The position numbers were made by a program, and so were the translations under genes. From positions 2,001,995 to 2,065,994 of the forward strand of contig JAJEKV010000025.1 in assembly GCA_021234155.1 (NCBI GenBank): a DNA stretch of 64,000 bases, written 5' to 3'. The notes under the pieces were generated by a model. That model made no database searches and was not told where the DNA came from. It saw only the letters and a list, made by a program, of their open reading frames with translations. Source of the stretch: Isoetes taiwanensis. Its lineage: Eukaryota > Streptophyta > Lycopodiopsida > Isoetales > Isoetaceae. This document shows, in pieces, positions 43,616 through 55,623 of the stretch. How positions within the stretch are numbered: the first letter of the stretch is position 1; each line of letters opens with the position of its first letter.

Positions 43616-44990
43616 AAATAGAATAGAATAGAATAGAATAGAATAGAATAGAATAGAATAGGTTTTTAGCGTCCACGGAGACCAATTGGCCTATGGGACC
43701 CAAACAAAAAGAGAGCAGCAAGCGTATTACTGACAGGATTAAAAAACCCCCGCCCCGAAGGGTTTTCGAGGGAAAAACCTTAGCAGTAATAAGCATGCTG
43801 GCACACTGTACAATTGCATAGGACAGTTCAAGACCGTCCCGTAGGACACAAATGAGTCCGTGCATCCATAACCTCCTGGAGGTATGACCCCAACAAACCC
43901 AATCGACGCCCGTGTAGTCAATAACTGATGCAACGGCCGGCCGTGCACTAGTGTCGAATATACCTCTCTGATATGGGCAAATGCCGGCGGTCATCGGAGG
44001 GTATGACATTCATCCTCAATCGCACCCTGGTGGCAACACCGCAAAGCCTTTGCTCGTGCTTCCCGGAGCCCAACACCTTGTTTCAATGCGAGGCGATGTG
44101 CACCCGTCGTAATGGAAGCTATAAGTCCGCGCTTCTTCATGGGCAGCCGGGTGTACAAGTATTGGTGTGGGCCTCTTGTGAGCCTAAGATTGACTTGCCG
44201 CTGATAGTGTGCCAGGCTTAACGTTGCGTCGAGCCTCTGCATCCCGTGAGCTTGCGAAGGAAAGTAGCATCTAGGTACGGTTTAAGTGCCTCGCGATCTT
44301 TCTTTGTCCCCGACGGACGCTGCTCTGTTTGCTCGCGACGCCAAATAAGGAGAATCACCGAGCTTGCTTGTCTTTCCAAAGAGGATTTCAGTGTGGGGGA
44401 CCCATCGCCGGGCCAAAGCAAGATGGGGCAAGCGCGGTATCAGCCATAGCGACCACCTTTTGAAGTAAACGATATGGCGCTCCAATGCAGCCCGCTGAAG
44501 GGTAGAAAGCCCGCCTCCCCGAGTAGGATCTGCACGGAACTCAGGGGCCCGTGCCAAGAAGGCCTTCGCGACCGCCGAGGTCATTCCGTGTTGAGGGATA
44601 TGACCGGACCCCACACTTCTGCCCCATACAAAAGGACCGCTCAACCAAGGCCGGAAACAAATGTGATCGGTGGCCCCAGCGCATAACTCGCCTTGTGGTC
44701 ATTGTTCCGCATGGCATATAGTGCTTTCCAACCCGCCGTGACCCGCAACCTGATAGCCGCATCCCAATGGGTGGTAGTTGAGAACTCAATCCCCAAGTAC
44801 TTGTAGGTCGGAGCCACCTCTACCTCTTGCCCGTGGTAAGTGAAGGTAGGAAGCCTTGGCTGACGGGACGATGCAATAGAAATTACAGCAAAAATTGCTT
44901 GATGGGTCCCGATTAGCATCGTGCTTCCGGATTAGGCTATGCCAGATTAGATCCTGGGTCCCGATTAAGCTCTCCGGAATGACCTAAGGG
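43616..44990 (-). mobile_element. LINE, 5'-truncated: RT thumb to 3' UTR with (TATTC)n tail
   Basis: Minus-strand frames starting at about 44919 read SIASSRQPRLPTFTYHGQEV, YKYLGIEFSTTTHWDAAIRL and GWKALYAMRN, the usual post-RT thumb region. Then come WGPVI-like and GLSTLQRAALERHIVY pieces (44644-44282) and a C-terminal EDECHTL-type element near 44000. Further on, the 3' UTR carries aacccttcggggcgggggtt and ggtctccgtggacgctaaaa, then at least eight TATTC units (plus-strand gaata, 43616-43661). Frames are broken in several places. GC content is visibly higher than in neighbours. This copy defines the family to which the isolated tails at 14732, 32609, 33876, 35579, 36660 and 41925 belong. Confidence 0.85.
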
Positions 44991-45059
44991 TGCCGTAACC
45001 AAAAACAAAAAGAAAGAAAAACCCTTGCCTTTCATCAGATTCATCAGATGTAGGTAAAC

Positions 45060-46730
45060 TGTAACGGACCTAGCAACCTAGCACCAACATTAAGATGTAA
45101 GTAACGTTGCCATTATATAAGAGTGCATTTTCAAGGTAAAATAAATGATTATGTGCTAGGAATACATGCATGTAATGTGTCCATGCATGCAGTGTATGCA
45201 TGCATGCATGCAAGGGCATTGCTAGGTTATATAAGTGCAACAATATTATTCTTGATTTCTTGGGGGGAAGGAGTTTTCCATGGGGAAAGAAGTCTTTTAT
45301 GTGATGGTGAAGCATTCGAAGGAGATAGATTGCGATGGATTGTTGAAGGAGCGAGTTGTGTCTGCGAGATCCGGGAGCGTTCTTTGGAGCAACCTGAGGG
45401 AAGAAGCGGGATTCCGTGTGGGGATCAAGCCTTACACACCGGGTTTTCTAGTGTTTGTATAGCCGTGTTGATTTAATAATGATTGCTTTGAACGTAGTAT
45501 AAACTTGGAGTTAAATCATATGAGCATGGTCATGAATAGAATAGAATAGGCATGCATGGTTAATGGATAGCGAGCATATTAACCAATTCAATAAACTAGT
45601 TAGCGTGGTTATGGAAGCCACCGTCATTAAGGTTATAAGTAGTAATTTGAAGGAAGTTGATCTAGTTAAAAGTAATAAGATATTAGTGAAGGTTATATTT
45701 TGCTTAAGCACCGCATTGCATGTTGCATGGTAGAGATAGTAATGTTTATATGAGGATTTCCTTTGTTGCATGAGGTGTAAATTATGGAATTTCTAAGGTA
45801 AATTTGATATGGAAATGTGCCTAATTGATATTGGGTGGAATTCATAGTATTGTGATCTATGTGTAGTATAATTCTTTGATATAGACCTCTGGGGCGAGTC
45901 TAGGTGCGATGGTCTAGACTCGCGGGTTATTGCACGCTGCTATGGTATTATTTGAACATCGGGCGCTGGTACCATATGGTACAACGTCATGCACGCTATG
46001 GTCCTCCAATCTTTGGACGCAAATGTGGATGGGTGTGTACACACGGGTTACCCCCGCCTCTATGTCACCACCCGGCCCGATCACCGTAGAGTTGACCTTG
46101 CTCAGACCCAGAGGAATATTGGTTGCAATGTTGATGCTATGATTGCTTGGTTATTGTATATGTGTTTTTAATGTTGGAATTAAGTTGCAATGGTCATGCT
46201 TGGTGTAATTATGCATTGTGATTATGCTTGTTGGACTAAGTAACCTAGGTTGCGGGCGCAGGCTACTTTAAGGCTAAGTTATTGTTCTAAGTTAAGGCTT
46301 TGTGGTGATTGTTTTAAGATATATCCTAGATCCCCGATCCCCACTTAGTCCATGTGACTAACCCCGTGGTTGATGGTGTAAGCAGAGGTGTGAGATGCTC
46401 CGGAAAGTAGCCAAGCTTTGGAAAGGCGAGAGTGGAAGTGTGTGGATTGCTATTCAATAAACTTGATTATTATTACTATTATTATTATTATATATGGGCT
46501 TGAAGTTACAATTATTAAGATCATTCATAGTGTGCGGGGATATTGCTGAGTAATGGGCAAGTACATGTTTGGAACCTTAGAATATGTACAAAGATTAAAT
46601 TCTTTACCTAAGTGTTATTGTTGCAGATGCATGAGTTAATTTCTTAAGTTTTTAAGCTTAAGTAGATCCAATGGTCGAGATTGATGGGATCTCCAGTTAC
46701 CATAAAGGTTAACTGGCCAGGCCCGTCACA
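45060..46730 (+). repeat. 5' LTR (1671 bp)
   Basis: Starts tgtaacggacctagcaacct and ends ggccaggcccgtcaca. It contains a run of catgcatg repeats near 45170-45210, two gaatagaatag units near 45536, and an (ATT)n stretch near 46470. Differences from the 3' LTR are mostly small indels around 45160-45430 and 45895-46085. Confidence 0.95.
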
Positions 46731-46745
46731 GTTGGTATCAGAGCA
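46731..46745 (+). other. Primer-binding site, initiator-Met tRNA type
   Basis: gttggtatcagagca: the tggtatcagagc core is the common plant retrotransposon PBS complementary to the 3' end of tRNA-iMet. Confidence 0.85.
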
Positions 46746-48867
46746 TAGTTGGATCCTTGGATGTATGATAACGAAGTCTAGATTCAAGTTGAGGTTGTTG
46801 GATTATGCTAATAGTATTATGTGGAGATGATGGCCTTAGAGGAGGCGTGATAAATTGTTTTATGAAGGTATGTGAAATTGATTACATGGTATTTCTATAA
46901 TCTTGGTTGATTTTCTATCCTGCAAAGCAGATAAGCTAGAAAAATGTACTTCATCAAGGGGCTAACTTTGATTTAGGGTTGCCAATGTGCGCATAGCATG
47001 GAAGTGATGCTTGAGGGAGATTAAGTTACAGATATTGCGTTTCACTTTGGTAACCACTCCTTATAGTGTAGATGTGATCTCATAGTAGTATACTCTGGTG
47101 GCAAGAAAATTTGGAATAAGCAGTGCATGATATATAATGCTTATGATATTCAGAGAAGGTTCATCTCACCATATTGGATGAATAAGATTCTTGATGTGAT
47201 GTTAGATGCATCCTTTTGAAGCTAAAAATTGAGAAAACCAGGCAGCATCTATATATTGCTATCCAGTGGTGAAATAACAATAAGTTGCTAAGTTGATAGC
47301 ATTCAGGCTATGGTGGGATAAGGTTACAACACGGTGGTTGTAAGACAAGTTTTGAGAATGCTTAGATATGCTTATAAAATAAGATTGGCGTAGTCAATTG
47401 AAGCTCATGTGTAAATAGCAGATGTGTGACGAAGAAGGAAATGTCATGATACATCATGGTCCTACTTGAGGTCTATAAAGTTGTTGGCCTTAGGGTTATG
47501 GCTAGAATAGTCGGTGATAGCCTTGGAAAAAGTTCTTGGCCTTGAAAAAACTTCTTGAAGTATAAGAAAGCGCTTTAATGGAACAAAGTGGTCGTTACGA
47601 TTTATATTTAGAGAATGATATACACTTAAATTATGGCGATTGAAGAATTGATTGGCCAAGATTGAACAATGTTATCTATCTTATGGATAAGGAAGAAGAA
47701 GACGATGAATAGAGGAATAACATATTTAATCGTGGTAGTAGGTGAACCATGAAATTGAACGAAAGAGTTGTCGATAAGGCCCGCATGAGATAAAGGCAGA
47801 GGGGAATGTATAGACATGGGGAAGTGCCATTTTGAAAATCTTAGAACGAATAGAAGAGTTGTAAGTACATCTAGTAATGGTGCTTCCATGTATTGTAATT
47901 ATTTGGCATGCTAGAAGTGATTGTAAATTAATGGAGGGATGGTGATTGCATTACTTGATTAAGGATACAAATAAAGGATTGAAGTTGTGAACGAAATACA
48001 TGAAGTAAGAGCTTTGTTGAAATTAACGGCAATTGATGCCTATAAAATCTTGTTGAAAGACTAACCAAAGTGATGGGGTAATATGTATGGAAGTAGGTTA
48101 AATATAGAGGCCAAGTGTATAGCCTAGGATACTTCAATGTCATTGGATGAACTCAGAGAGGAATTCTCTCGTACCATGGGTTATAATTCTTATGGGATCC
48201 CTTGTATCAACTTAAGCATACCTAGCTATAAGATACCCGCACTGGGGACTTGATTATGTATTTTGCTTGTTACTTTTTGGATTTGGCCACCCAAGAAGTC
48301 TCAAGAGATTACATATCTAGTTCGACCCTGAGTATCTCTTTGAATGGTGGGTTTTTTTCTATGGCACGTACCTTCTTTATGAAAAGTTGCGTTAACTGCA
48401 TTATGTTTATTATATTGAATTGGATATGTAGTATACTCATAATATTTGAGTTAGTTCTAGACTTGGCGGTATGTTAAATTGAAAGTTAGAAGGGTCGTGC
48501 ATTGGAACTATCTAATATGTATCTTTCCTTTAGCTTAAATTACTTGTATGAAGCTAGCTTTGAATTTTCAAGTTTGGAGATGCATCATCTTGGATTGGAA
48601 GGCTAAGCAATTGTGTTTGACAAGGATGGGTCAGTTCTAAGGGGCAAAATTGTATTCATTTAGGAGTATGTTGAATTGAGGATTAAGATGTGAAAGCATA
48701 AAGGGAAGAGACCCGAGTAATTAAGGAGGCAGACTATAAAAAAAAAATAGATCAATGGTTGGGTTTGTTCCAAGGAAGATGTCACAAAGGGAGATACAAA
48801 CTAGATTTTTCATGAGTGCTTTAAGATGCACCCATGAGGACATGGGTTGAATTTTTGGAGGAGAGAC
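46746..48867 (+). other. Interior of the LTR element, no recognisable proteins
   Basis: About 2.1 kb with frames of at most about 95 codons and many stops on both strands. Its end, ggaggagagac at 48857-48867, is a polypurine tract. Confidence 0.7.
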
Positions 48868-50517
48868 TGTAACGGACCTAGCAACCTAGCACCAACATTA
48901 AGATGTAAGTAACGTTGCCATTATATAAGAGTGCATTTTCAAGGTAAAATAAATGATTATGTGCTAGGAATACATGCATGCAATGTGCATGCATGCATGC
49001 AAGGGCATTGCTAGGTTATATAAGTGCAACAATATTATTCTTGATTTCTTGGGGGGAAGGAGTTTTCCATGGGGAAAGAAGTCTTTTATGTGATGGTGAA
49101 GCATTCGGAAGGAGATAGATTGCAGATGGATTGTTGAAGGAGCGAGTTGTGTGCAGAGATCTGGGAGCGTTCTTTGGGAGCACGAGGAAGCAAAGCGGGA
49201 TTCCAGTGGGGATCAAGCCTTACACCAGGGTTTTCTAGTGTTTGTATAGTCGTGTTTGATTTAATAATGATTGCTTTGAACGTAGTATAAACTTGGAGTT
49301 AAATCATATGAGCATGGTCATGAATAGAATAGAATAGGCATGCATGGTTAATGGATAGCGAGCATATTAACCAATTCAATAAACTAGTTAGCAGGGTTAT
49401 GGAAGCCACCGTCATTAAGGTTATAAGTAGTAATTTGAAGGAAGTTGATCTAGTTAAAAGTAATAAGATATTAGTGAAGGTTATATTTTGCTTAAGCACC
49501 GGGCATTGCATGTTGCATGGTAGAGATAGTAATGTTTATATGAGGATTTCCTTTGTTGCATGAGGTGTAAATTATGGAATTTCTAAGGTAAATTTGATAT
49601 GGAAATGTGCCTAATTGATATTGGGTGGAATTCATAGTATTGTGATCTATGTGTAGTATAATTCTTTGATATAGACCTCTGGGGCCGGAGTCTAGGTGCG
49701 ATGGTCTAGACTCGCGGTTATTGCACAGTGCTATGGTATTATTTGAACATCGGGCGTTGGTACCATATGGTACAACGTCATGCACAGTTAAGTGGTCCTC
49801 CAATGCTGGACGCAGCGTGGATGGGTGTGTACACACGTGGTTACCCCGCCTCTATGTCACTGGCCTGATCACCGAAGTTGACCTTGCTCAGACCCAGAGG
49901 AATATTGGTTGCAATGTTGATGCTATGATTGCTTGGTTATTGTATATGTGTTTTTAATGTTGGAATTAAGTTGCAATGGTCATGCTTGGTGTAATTATGC
50001 ATTGTGATTATGCTTGTTGGACTAAGTAACCTAGGTTGCAGGGGCGAGGCTACGGTAAGGCTAAGTTATTGTTCTAAGTTAAGGCTTTGTGGTGATTGTT
50101 TTAAGATATATCCTAGATCCCCGATCCCCACTTAGTCCATGTGACTAACCCCGTGGTTGATGGTGTAAGCAGAGGTGTGAGATGCTCCGGAAAGTAGCCA
50201 AGCTTTGGAAAGGCGAGAGTGGAAGTGTGTGGATTGCTATTCAATAAACTTGATTATTATTACTATTATTATTATTATATATGGGCTTGAAGTTACAATT
50301 ATTAAGATCATTCATAGTGTGCGGGGATATTGCTGAGTAATGGGCAAGTACATGTTTGGAACCTTAGAATATGTACAAAGATTAAATTCTTTACCTAAGT
50401 GTTATTGTTGCAGATGCATGAGTTAATTTCTTAAGTTTTTAAGCTTAAGTAGATCCAATGGTCGAGATTGATGGGATCTCCAGTTACCATAAAGGTTAAC
50501 TGGCCAGGCCCGTCACA
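48868..50517 (+). repeat. 3' LTR (1650 bp)
   Basis: Same ends as the 5' LTR. It lacks about 20 bp of the catgcatg region near 48975 and has clustered indels near 49120-49240 and 49680-49875. Elsewhere identity is very high, so the insertion is relatively young. Confidence 0.95.
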
Positions 50518-50924
50518 TAAACCTTGGGAACGACGCATTTTCTAGTCCGACAACGCAAACCCTATTCGCCCAACTCTACAAATCCATGACCTGCAAAAAT
50601 GGTAACCACCCTAAAAGACCATTGCTCGAGTTCTGCATGTTTAGAGTTTGCTTCAGCCTCTGCAACCATTCTCCAGCAAAGACTGCTTCCCAGAAATTGC
50701 TATCATAGAAGATAGGGTTAGCTAATTATTCTTTAATCGAATCATATCTGCCTTTTTGCTTGAAAGAAAAGAGCATGAAAACAACAATCAACTCTGTGAA
50801 CAACACGAATCAAGAAGACTAGAGTCCAGAGGACAAAAGTTTTGGAGTTTCATGCATATGAATGCAACGTTGGCAACAACACCCGTTAGATTGTTTAAGC
50901 TAATCCAAATCCACGCTCCTAAAA

Positions 50925-51045
50925 TGACGTACTCTAGAAATACTATTTAGTATGGTACAACGAATACAGCACCAGAATCATAGTAAAACCATGCCAAAAA
51001 GTGTATAAAATTACAAAAAAAAAACCCCGTTATTATGCTAGATAT
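50925..51045 (-). repeat. Interspersed repeat 'X', copy D
   Basis: The most diverged copy. The terminal tagcataataacggggttttt (complement of 51020-51043) and the gtactctaga... end are recognisable; the middle is altered. Confidence 0.55.
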
Positions 51046-52560
51046 TGATTGTGAGCTCACGCGTGCTTCACCTAAAATTAGAGCCATTCCTTGGGTAACA
51101 TTTTGTTAGTCAACATGCATGACAAATGAGATTAACAAATTACAAGTGTATTGACAAGTGTATTGACAAAACATGATTACTAACATCTTTAAGTCTCATC
51201 TCATAAACATTGTATATGATTACCCCACGTTCTACCTTTATAAGATAATGTGATTACCCGATGTTCTACCTTTATATAAAATAAATTGGAATCAACCAAA
51301 AATATTATTTGGACAACAATGCCATTAAATGATTTTTGATCTCAATTGTGTGCATGTTAGTACATTTAGATTCAATGTTATAGTGTGACAAGCAAGATGA
51401 TGACATGATTAGTATTTGTGCTTACGTATACTAAATCTATCTACAGAAGTCTATATGGAAAAACTATCTTCATCCATTGCAATTATCGATATGGACACAT
51501 CTTTGTATTGTTGGACATATACATTCAACAATCCTACTCCTCAACTTAACAGATTGTTCCTAAGCTCGGCAACGCCAGGCAACATACCTAGTTACTTACA
51601 AATTGGTACTCTGGATAAAAGGGAGGATCTTATGGGAATGAAGTATTACATAATAAACGGCAATCATTCTATTTGTATTGCTGCTCTGCTGGTATACAGA
51701 AGGATGGGCACTTCCAAGTTCCAAGAGCTAAAATTTACGAGCTTTTCTTTTTTGTTTTTCTTAAGGGAGAGAATGAAGCTTTTTATGCATTAATTATAGG
51801 AAAAAAGTACAACAGTATGTCATGTTCCTAGAAGGAATTAGACAATTAAGTAGAAAGGTAGCAAGCGATAACACATTTTGGAAGTGAGTGAGTTTCAAGA
51901 TTAAAAGCCATATGAAGTGCAATATTTCAATGTCATACATATAAACCATTGAATTTCTTTTAGACAATATATCAAATTAGTTTATACCTGAATGAAAGAC
52001 TTAGGGCCTTATAGGTCTTGAAAATTAGATCGAGAACCCGCAGGAAAATTGGCCGAGAAGAACCATAGCTGTGGAAAAATTTGTACTTGTATAGAAAAAG
52101 GCTATGGTCTGCAACAGTACCAGTCGTATAAGATAAACCGCCTGTAATTTCGGAACCTGAACCAAGATAAAAATTCCCTGCATACAAAATTAGCTATCGC
52201 TTATAATTTCTCTAAAGATAATGAGCCTTGGGATTATAACTGGATGTGACATAGGTCTTCAGAAGTTATATGTCTCAAGATAATTGAAATGTTCTATGAA
52301 GTGAGGCTGCATAATGATTATTAAACTATTTCCCCAATTAACTCCCAGGACCAAGTTGTCTGGATGTGTTATAGCAAACAAGAGCATGAGTGTACCATAA
52401 GTGTCAACAATACTCTTGTGGAAATAATAGCATTCCCTATAGAATTCAAATTGATTATCAGTGATACGCCTGCTAATGCTTTTACTAAAACCAAAATAGC
52501 TGAACCATAAGATATGTGCCTCTACAAAATTCTACAGCCTAATGGACCTCATTCTCTGTA
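51046..52560. other. Gene-poor stretch with an unrecognised open frame
   Basis: A plus-strand frame at 51416-51793 includes YMEKLSSSIAIIDMDTSLYC, TLDKREDLMGMKYYIINGNH and SICIAALLVYRR. It looks like a decayed coding segment, but I cannot name it. A minus-strand frame at 52187-51972 (YAGNFYLGSGSEITGGLSYT) is likewise unassigned. Confidence 0.35.
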
Positions 52561-52569
52561 ATGTCTTGT

Positions 52570-55250
52570 AGCTCAACTTGAATTCTTCCTCCGATCACGA
52601 ACCTCTTGAAGGAGGTCAGCATCCAGAGTTTGACACCAATGTTCCCAATCAGAACGTCTAAGAAGAGTGTTGACGGGGGGAGGAACCTATTCAACTACAA
52701 TGGTTTCACTATCAAGATAAGCACGGAGGCTGTTAAAACCACCAAGATGTTGTAAATAGATCTGTGCAAACTGAATCCCCATTTCTTCGTGCAAGTTCTT
52801 ACGGACTTGCTGCAAAGTTTCTGCTATCCAAAGGGGCAAATGATGAGCAAGCTTAGGCATGTACTCCACCTTAAAGCCCGGGGGATTCAGTATTCTTTGC
52901 AGTACGGGACATGTGCATGCAAGAAAGGGGGGTTTTTTTTACCATTCAGCATTTGTATACTTACCATTAGGGGGTTTTTTTGCCATTATCTGGGGCAAAA
53001 TATATACTTTAGGGGTTAAATTAGCTTCCACAGATCAGTATACTAGGGATGTTTTTGGGCACACTTCGAACGCAGATGTCCATACCCTTTTATTACTAAG
53101 TGCATCCCCCGGGCCTTAAAGGCATTGACCCATGACTTATCATGAAGATATTTGTTCTCAGGCTGTAACAACCATTGGGCATCTGGGTTCCTTGAAAGGC
53201 ACGGTCATGGTGTGGACTGTCATCGAAATTTTCCTGTGTGTCAGCCAAATAGAAGTCACGCATCTTCATAATAAAGAATTCAGCATCTTCAATAAGGAAT
53301 GAGCTGGTATGTCAGAAGAGCACAAAGAAGGCCTTTGTCTTCAATTGAGAGATCAGGCCAGATGGTGAGGAGATCCTTACTGGTGAGAGAACCATGAAGG
53401 GTGCCATTAGCCGAGAACCACTTGATCATGAAGAGATATCTTCGAGAGAGCACATAATCTAGATAGCTTGTTGGTTTTGGAAAATCACCTGGAATGGGAA
53501 CAGTCAGGGACATGTGAGTTTTATGCTGGTTGTGAGCTTCATCAACAGACTGAATGGCTTGTTGCAGCTGGTGTTCCATGTCATGAATGCGATTCTTTCT
53601 CAGTGAGAAGATGGAGTTGGTCCCTGATCTTTCTGTGAGAATGGGTAGCGTGTGAAGATGAAGGGCCATGAGTGGAAACCTGCAACTAAAGACTAGCAAT
53701 TATCGTATCATCCACCAGCTTCTGTTTCTGAGCCTCTGTAGGCTGGGTTTGCAAGGTAGTGACCTGTATCTATACTACTGCAAGCTGGCCTTCGAAAACA
53801 GAAATTCAAATTTCTCTTTGCGTGGTGGCATGTTTTTGCAATCCCGTGTAAAGAGCCTGAGTGTCAACAAGAAGCTTGTCTTTGTCCTTGATCTGAGCCA
53901 AAAGCTCTGTAATAATGTCTTGAAGTTGAGCTTGTTGTTCTTCCAATGTGGCGCGTGTCTCTTGCTCACGCTTGAGAGCTTCACGAGTTTCGAGCAAAGC
54001 TCCATGCTTACTCTGAAGGCTTTCTTCTAGAGTCTGAATTTGAGTGTTGGCAGCCTGAAGATCACCATACAAGACATCCGTGGATTCCATATATTTCTTG
54101 ACTCCATTCATGAGATGTTCTTGCGATTCCTGAAGTTTGATCATATATCCTGCGACAATTTGTTCATACTGGTACAGTGCCCGTCGAGTGGATGGAGGAA
54201 CAAGGGGCTGAAGAGGCAAAGGAGGCTGTTGATCTATATGAGTGGAATTTTGAGAGACTTGCTATGAGATAGAAGCATCGACATGTGTTGACTGAGAAGA
54301 AGGCACATTGATGACAGGAGTGTCGCATGGTTCCTGCTGGCATGGAGATGGTTGTGCATCAGGGCGTGGACATGAGGTTTCTTCCCTGACGGGACGGATG
54401 ATGGAGTGTGTGCGACTTGAAACTTGAGAAGTAGCTTGCAGGTGTCTGGTGGAGAGGCGATTGGGTTCTAGAAGGCACTGGTTGGTAATGGCCTGGAAGT
54501 GAGCACCCATAGCAGATTCAAGATCGGAGCCAGAAGATTGACGGATTCTGTCCACTTCATGGAGAAGACGCTGGAACAGGATTTGGGGCCAATCAACAAA
54601 ACTTGTGGAATGAATGGCAGCAATGGCTGTGTGGAAAAAATGTTTGTTGATATGTGTGTTCTTTATGGAGTATCCATAGAACTTCTTCCACAAAGAACTT
54701 GACAAAAGCTTCATGAGGCTTCGCAATATTGGTGAGCTTATGTGTTGTGGCCGCATGTGGAGTTTGCTCATAACTTGTGACATCATGATCCTGCAAAGCA
54801 CCCCAATTCAAAGAGGGAGTGCATCGAAGCAATTGAAATACATGGGCTAAGAGACTTTGGTTGAGAGTGATTCTTGTATTATCCACCATCGTCCGGTAGC
54901 CTGCATCAGTCTTGATCAAATGGGCAACGAATTATTGGAGTTGAGCCGGAATGGGAACAGGGAGTTCTTGTTTAGAAAATTCAAGCAACCCCGCCCTTTC
55001 AGCAACTTCACGACTGGCGCCTTCAAAAGGTTCGCGGACTGTGGCAGTGGAAAAGATAACAGATTGAAAGAGCTCAGGATTCCTAGGCGCTGTGGCCTGG
55101 AGAGTGGGAAACTTGGGGGAGGGTCAACCATGGCGATCGACGGAAGAAATTGGAAAGCGGAAGACGAAGAGTGGAGAAATTTTAGAAGCTTTAGGATTCG
55201 CGTCAGTTCAATCAAGATTTTTATAGGCAGTCTCAAAAGTAGAATCAGAG
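52570..55250 (-). pseudogene. Extra 3' coding region of the Ty3 element (coiled-coil, plant-mobile-like), broken
   Basis: Downstream of pol on the same strand, frames read from about 55129 (MVDPPPSFPLSRPQRLG). Next is KTDAGYRTMVDNTRITLNQS (54910) with LNWGALQDHDVTSYEQTP and FVKFFVEEVLWILHKEHT. A Pro/Ser/Gln-rich linker follows (54560-54262), then a long coiled coil at 54219-53806 (IVAGYMIKLQESQEHLMNGV, LQAANTQIQTLEESLQSKHG). Last comes a C-terminal part (53530-52687) with PKPTSYLDYVLSRRYLFMIK and KLAHHLPLWIAETLQQVRKN. At least three frame changes and a MITE insertion break it. Ty3 elements of the Athila/Tat lineage often carry an additional ORF 3' of pol. This region occupies that place, but its family is not clear to me, and a separate captured gene is possible. 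Confidence 0.55.
52877..53113. mobile_element. 237-bp MITE with 13-bp TIRs and 8-bp target duplication
   Basis: The ends cccgggggattca and the complement of tgcatcccccggg match at 12 of 13 positions. The flanks are a perfect 8-bp duplication, ccttaaag (52869-52876 and 53114-53121). Interior G/T runs (ggggggtttttttt, gggggttttttt) occur twice. An 8-bp duplication fits hAT-like or P-like transposases. The insertion splits the minus-strand coding region, which reads in the same frame across the empty site. Confidence 0.9.
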
Positions 55251-55623
55251 CCGTTGACAGTGCTAGATGGCAGCATGGATGAAAGAAGGTTCCAGAACCA
55301 AAATTTTTGGTTAAGTCTAGAAAGCCAACTGAGAGTGAAGCAAGGGTGTAGATGAACTGGAATGAACGGTGCGATGGGACGTCTTGGTGAGGTACGAATA
55401 ATGATTTGACACAGTCGTGGCATTTAAGTGAGCGTAATTAAAAGGGGCAACTCGAGAGTCCGAACACTTTAAAGAAAGGTGGTGGCAGAAACAATAGTTC
55501 AGAGAGACGGTACCGCTATTAGATTTGCGGCGAGATATAGGAATCTTGAATTGGAATGTATCTTACATGTGGACACATCAGCAGAAATTTGATTGGGCCA
55601 CGTGGCATGCAGCAGGTGGTAGG

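Larger units (their letters stand above)
45060..50517 (+). mobile_element. Complete LTR retrotransposon, non-autonomous (LARD-like), 5458 bp
   Basis: Two direct repeats with TG...CA ends (45060-46730 and 48868-50517) are flanked by a perfect 5-bp target duplication, taaac (45055-45059 and 50518-50522). The primer-binding site tggtatcagagca begins two bases after the left LTR and matches the initiator-Met tRNA type. A purine tract ggaggagagac precedes the right LTR. The 2137-bp interior has only short frames and no protease, RT, integrase or gag motif that I can see, so it must depend on proteins from elsewhere. Superfamily cannot be assigned from coding content. Confidence 0.95.

Noticed and set aside
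45123-46171. Several open frames within the LTR
   Set aside because: They are duplicated only because the LTR is, differ by frameshifts between LTRs, and have no known motifs.
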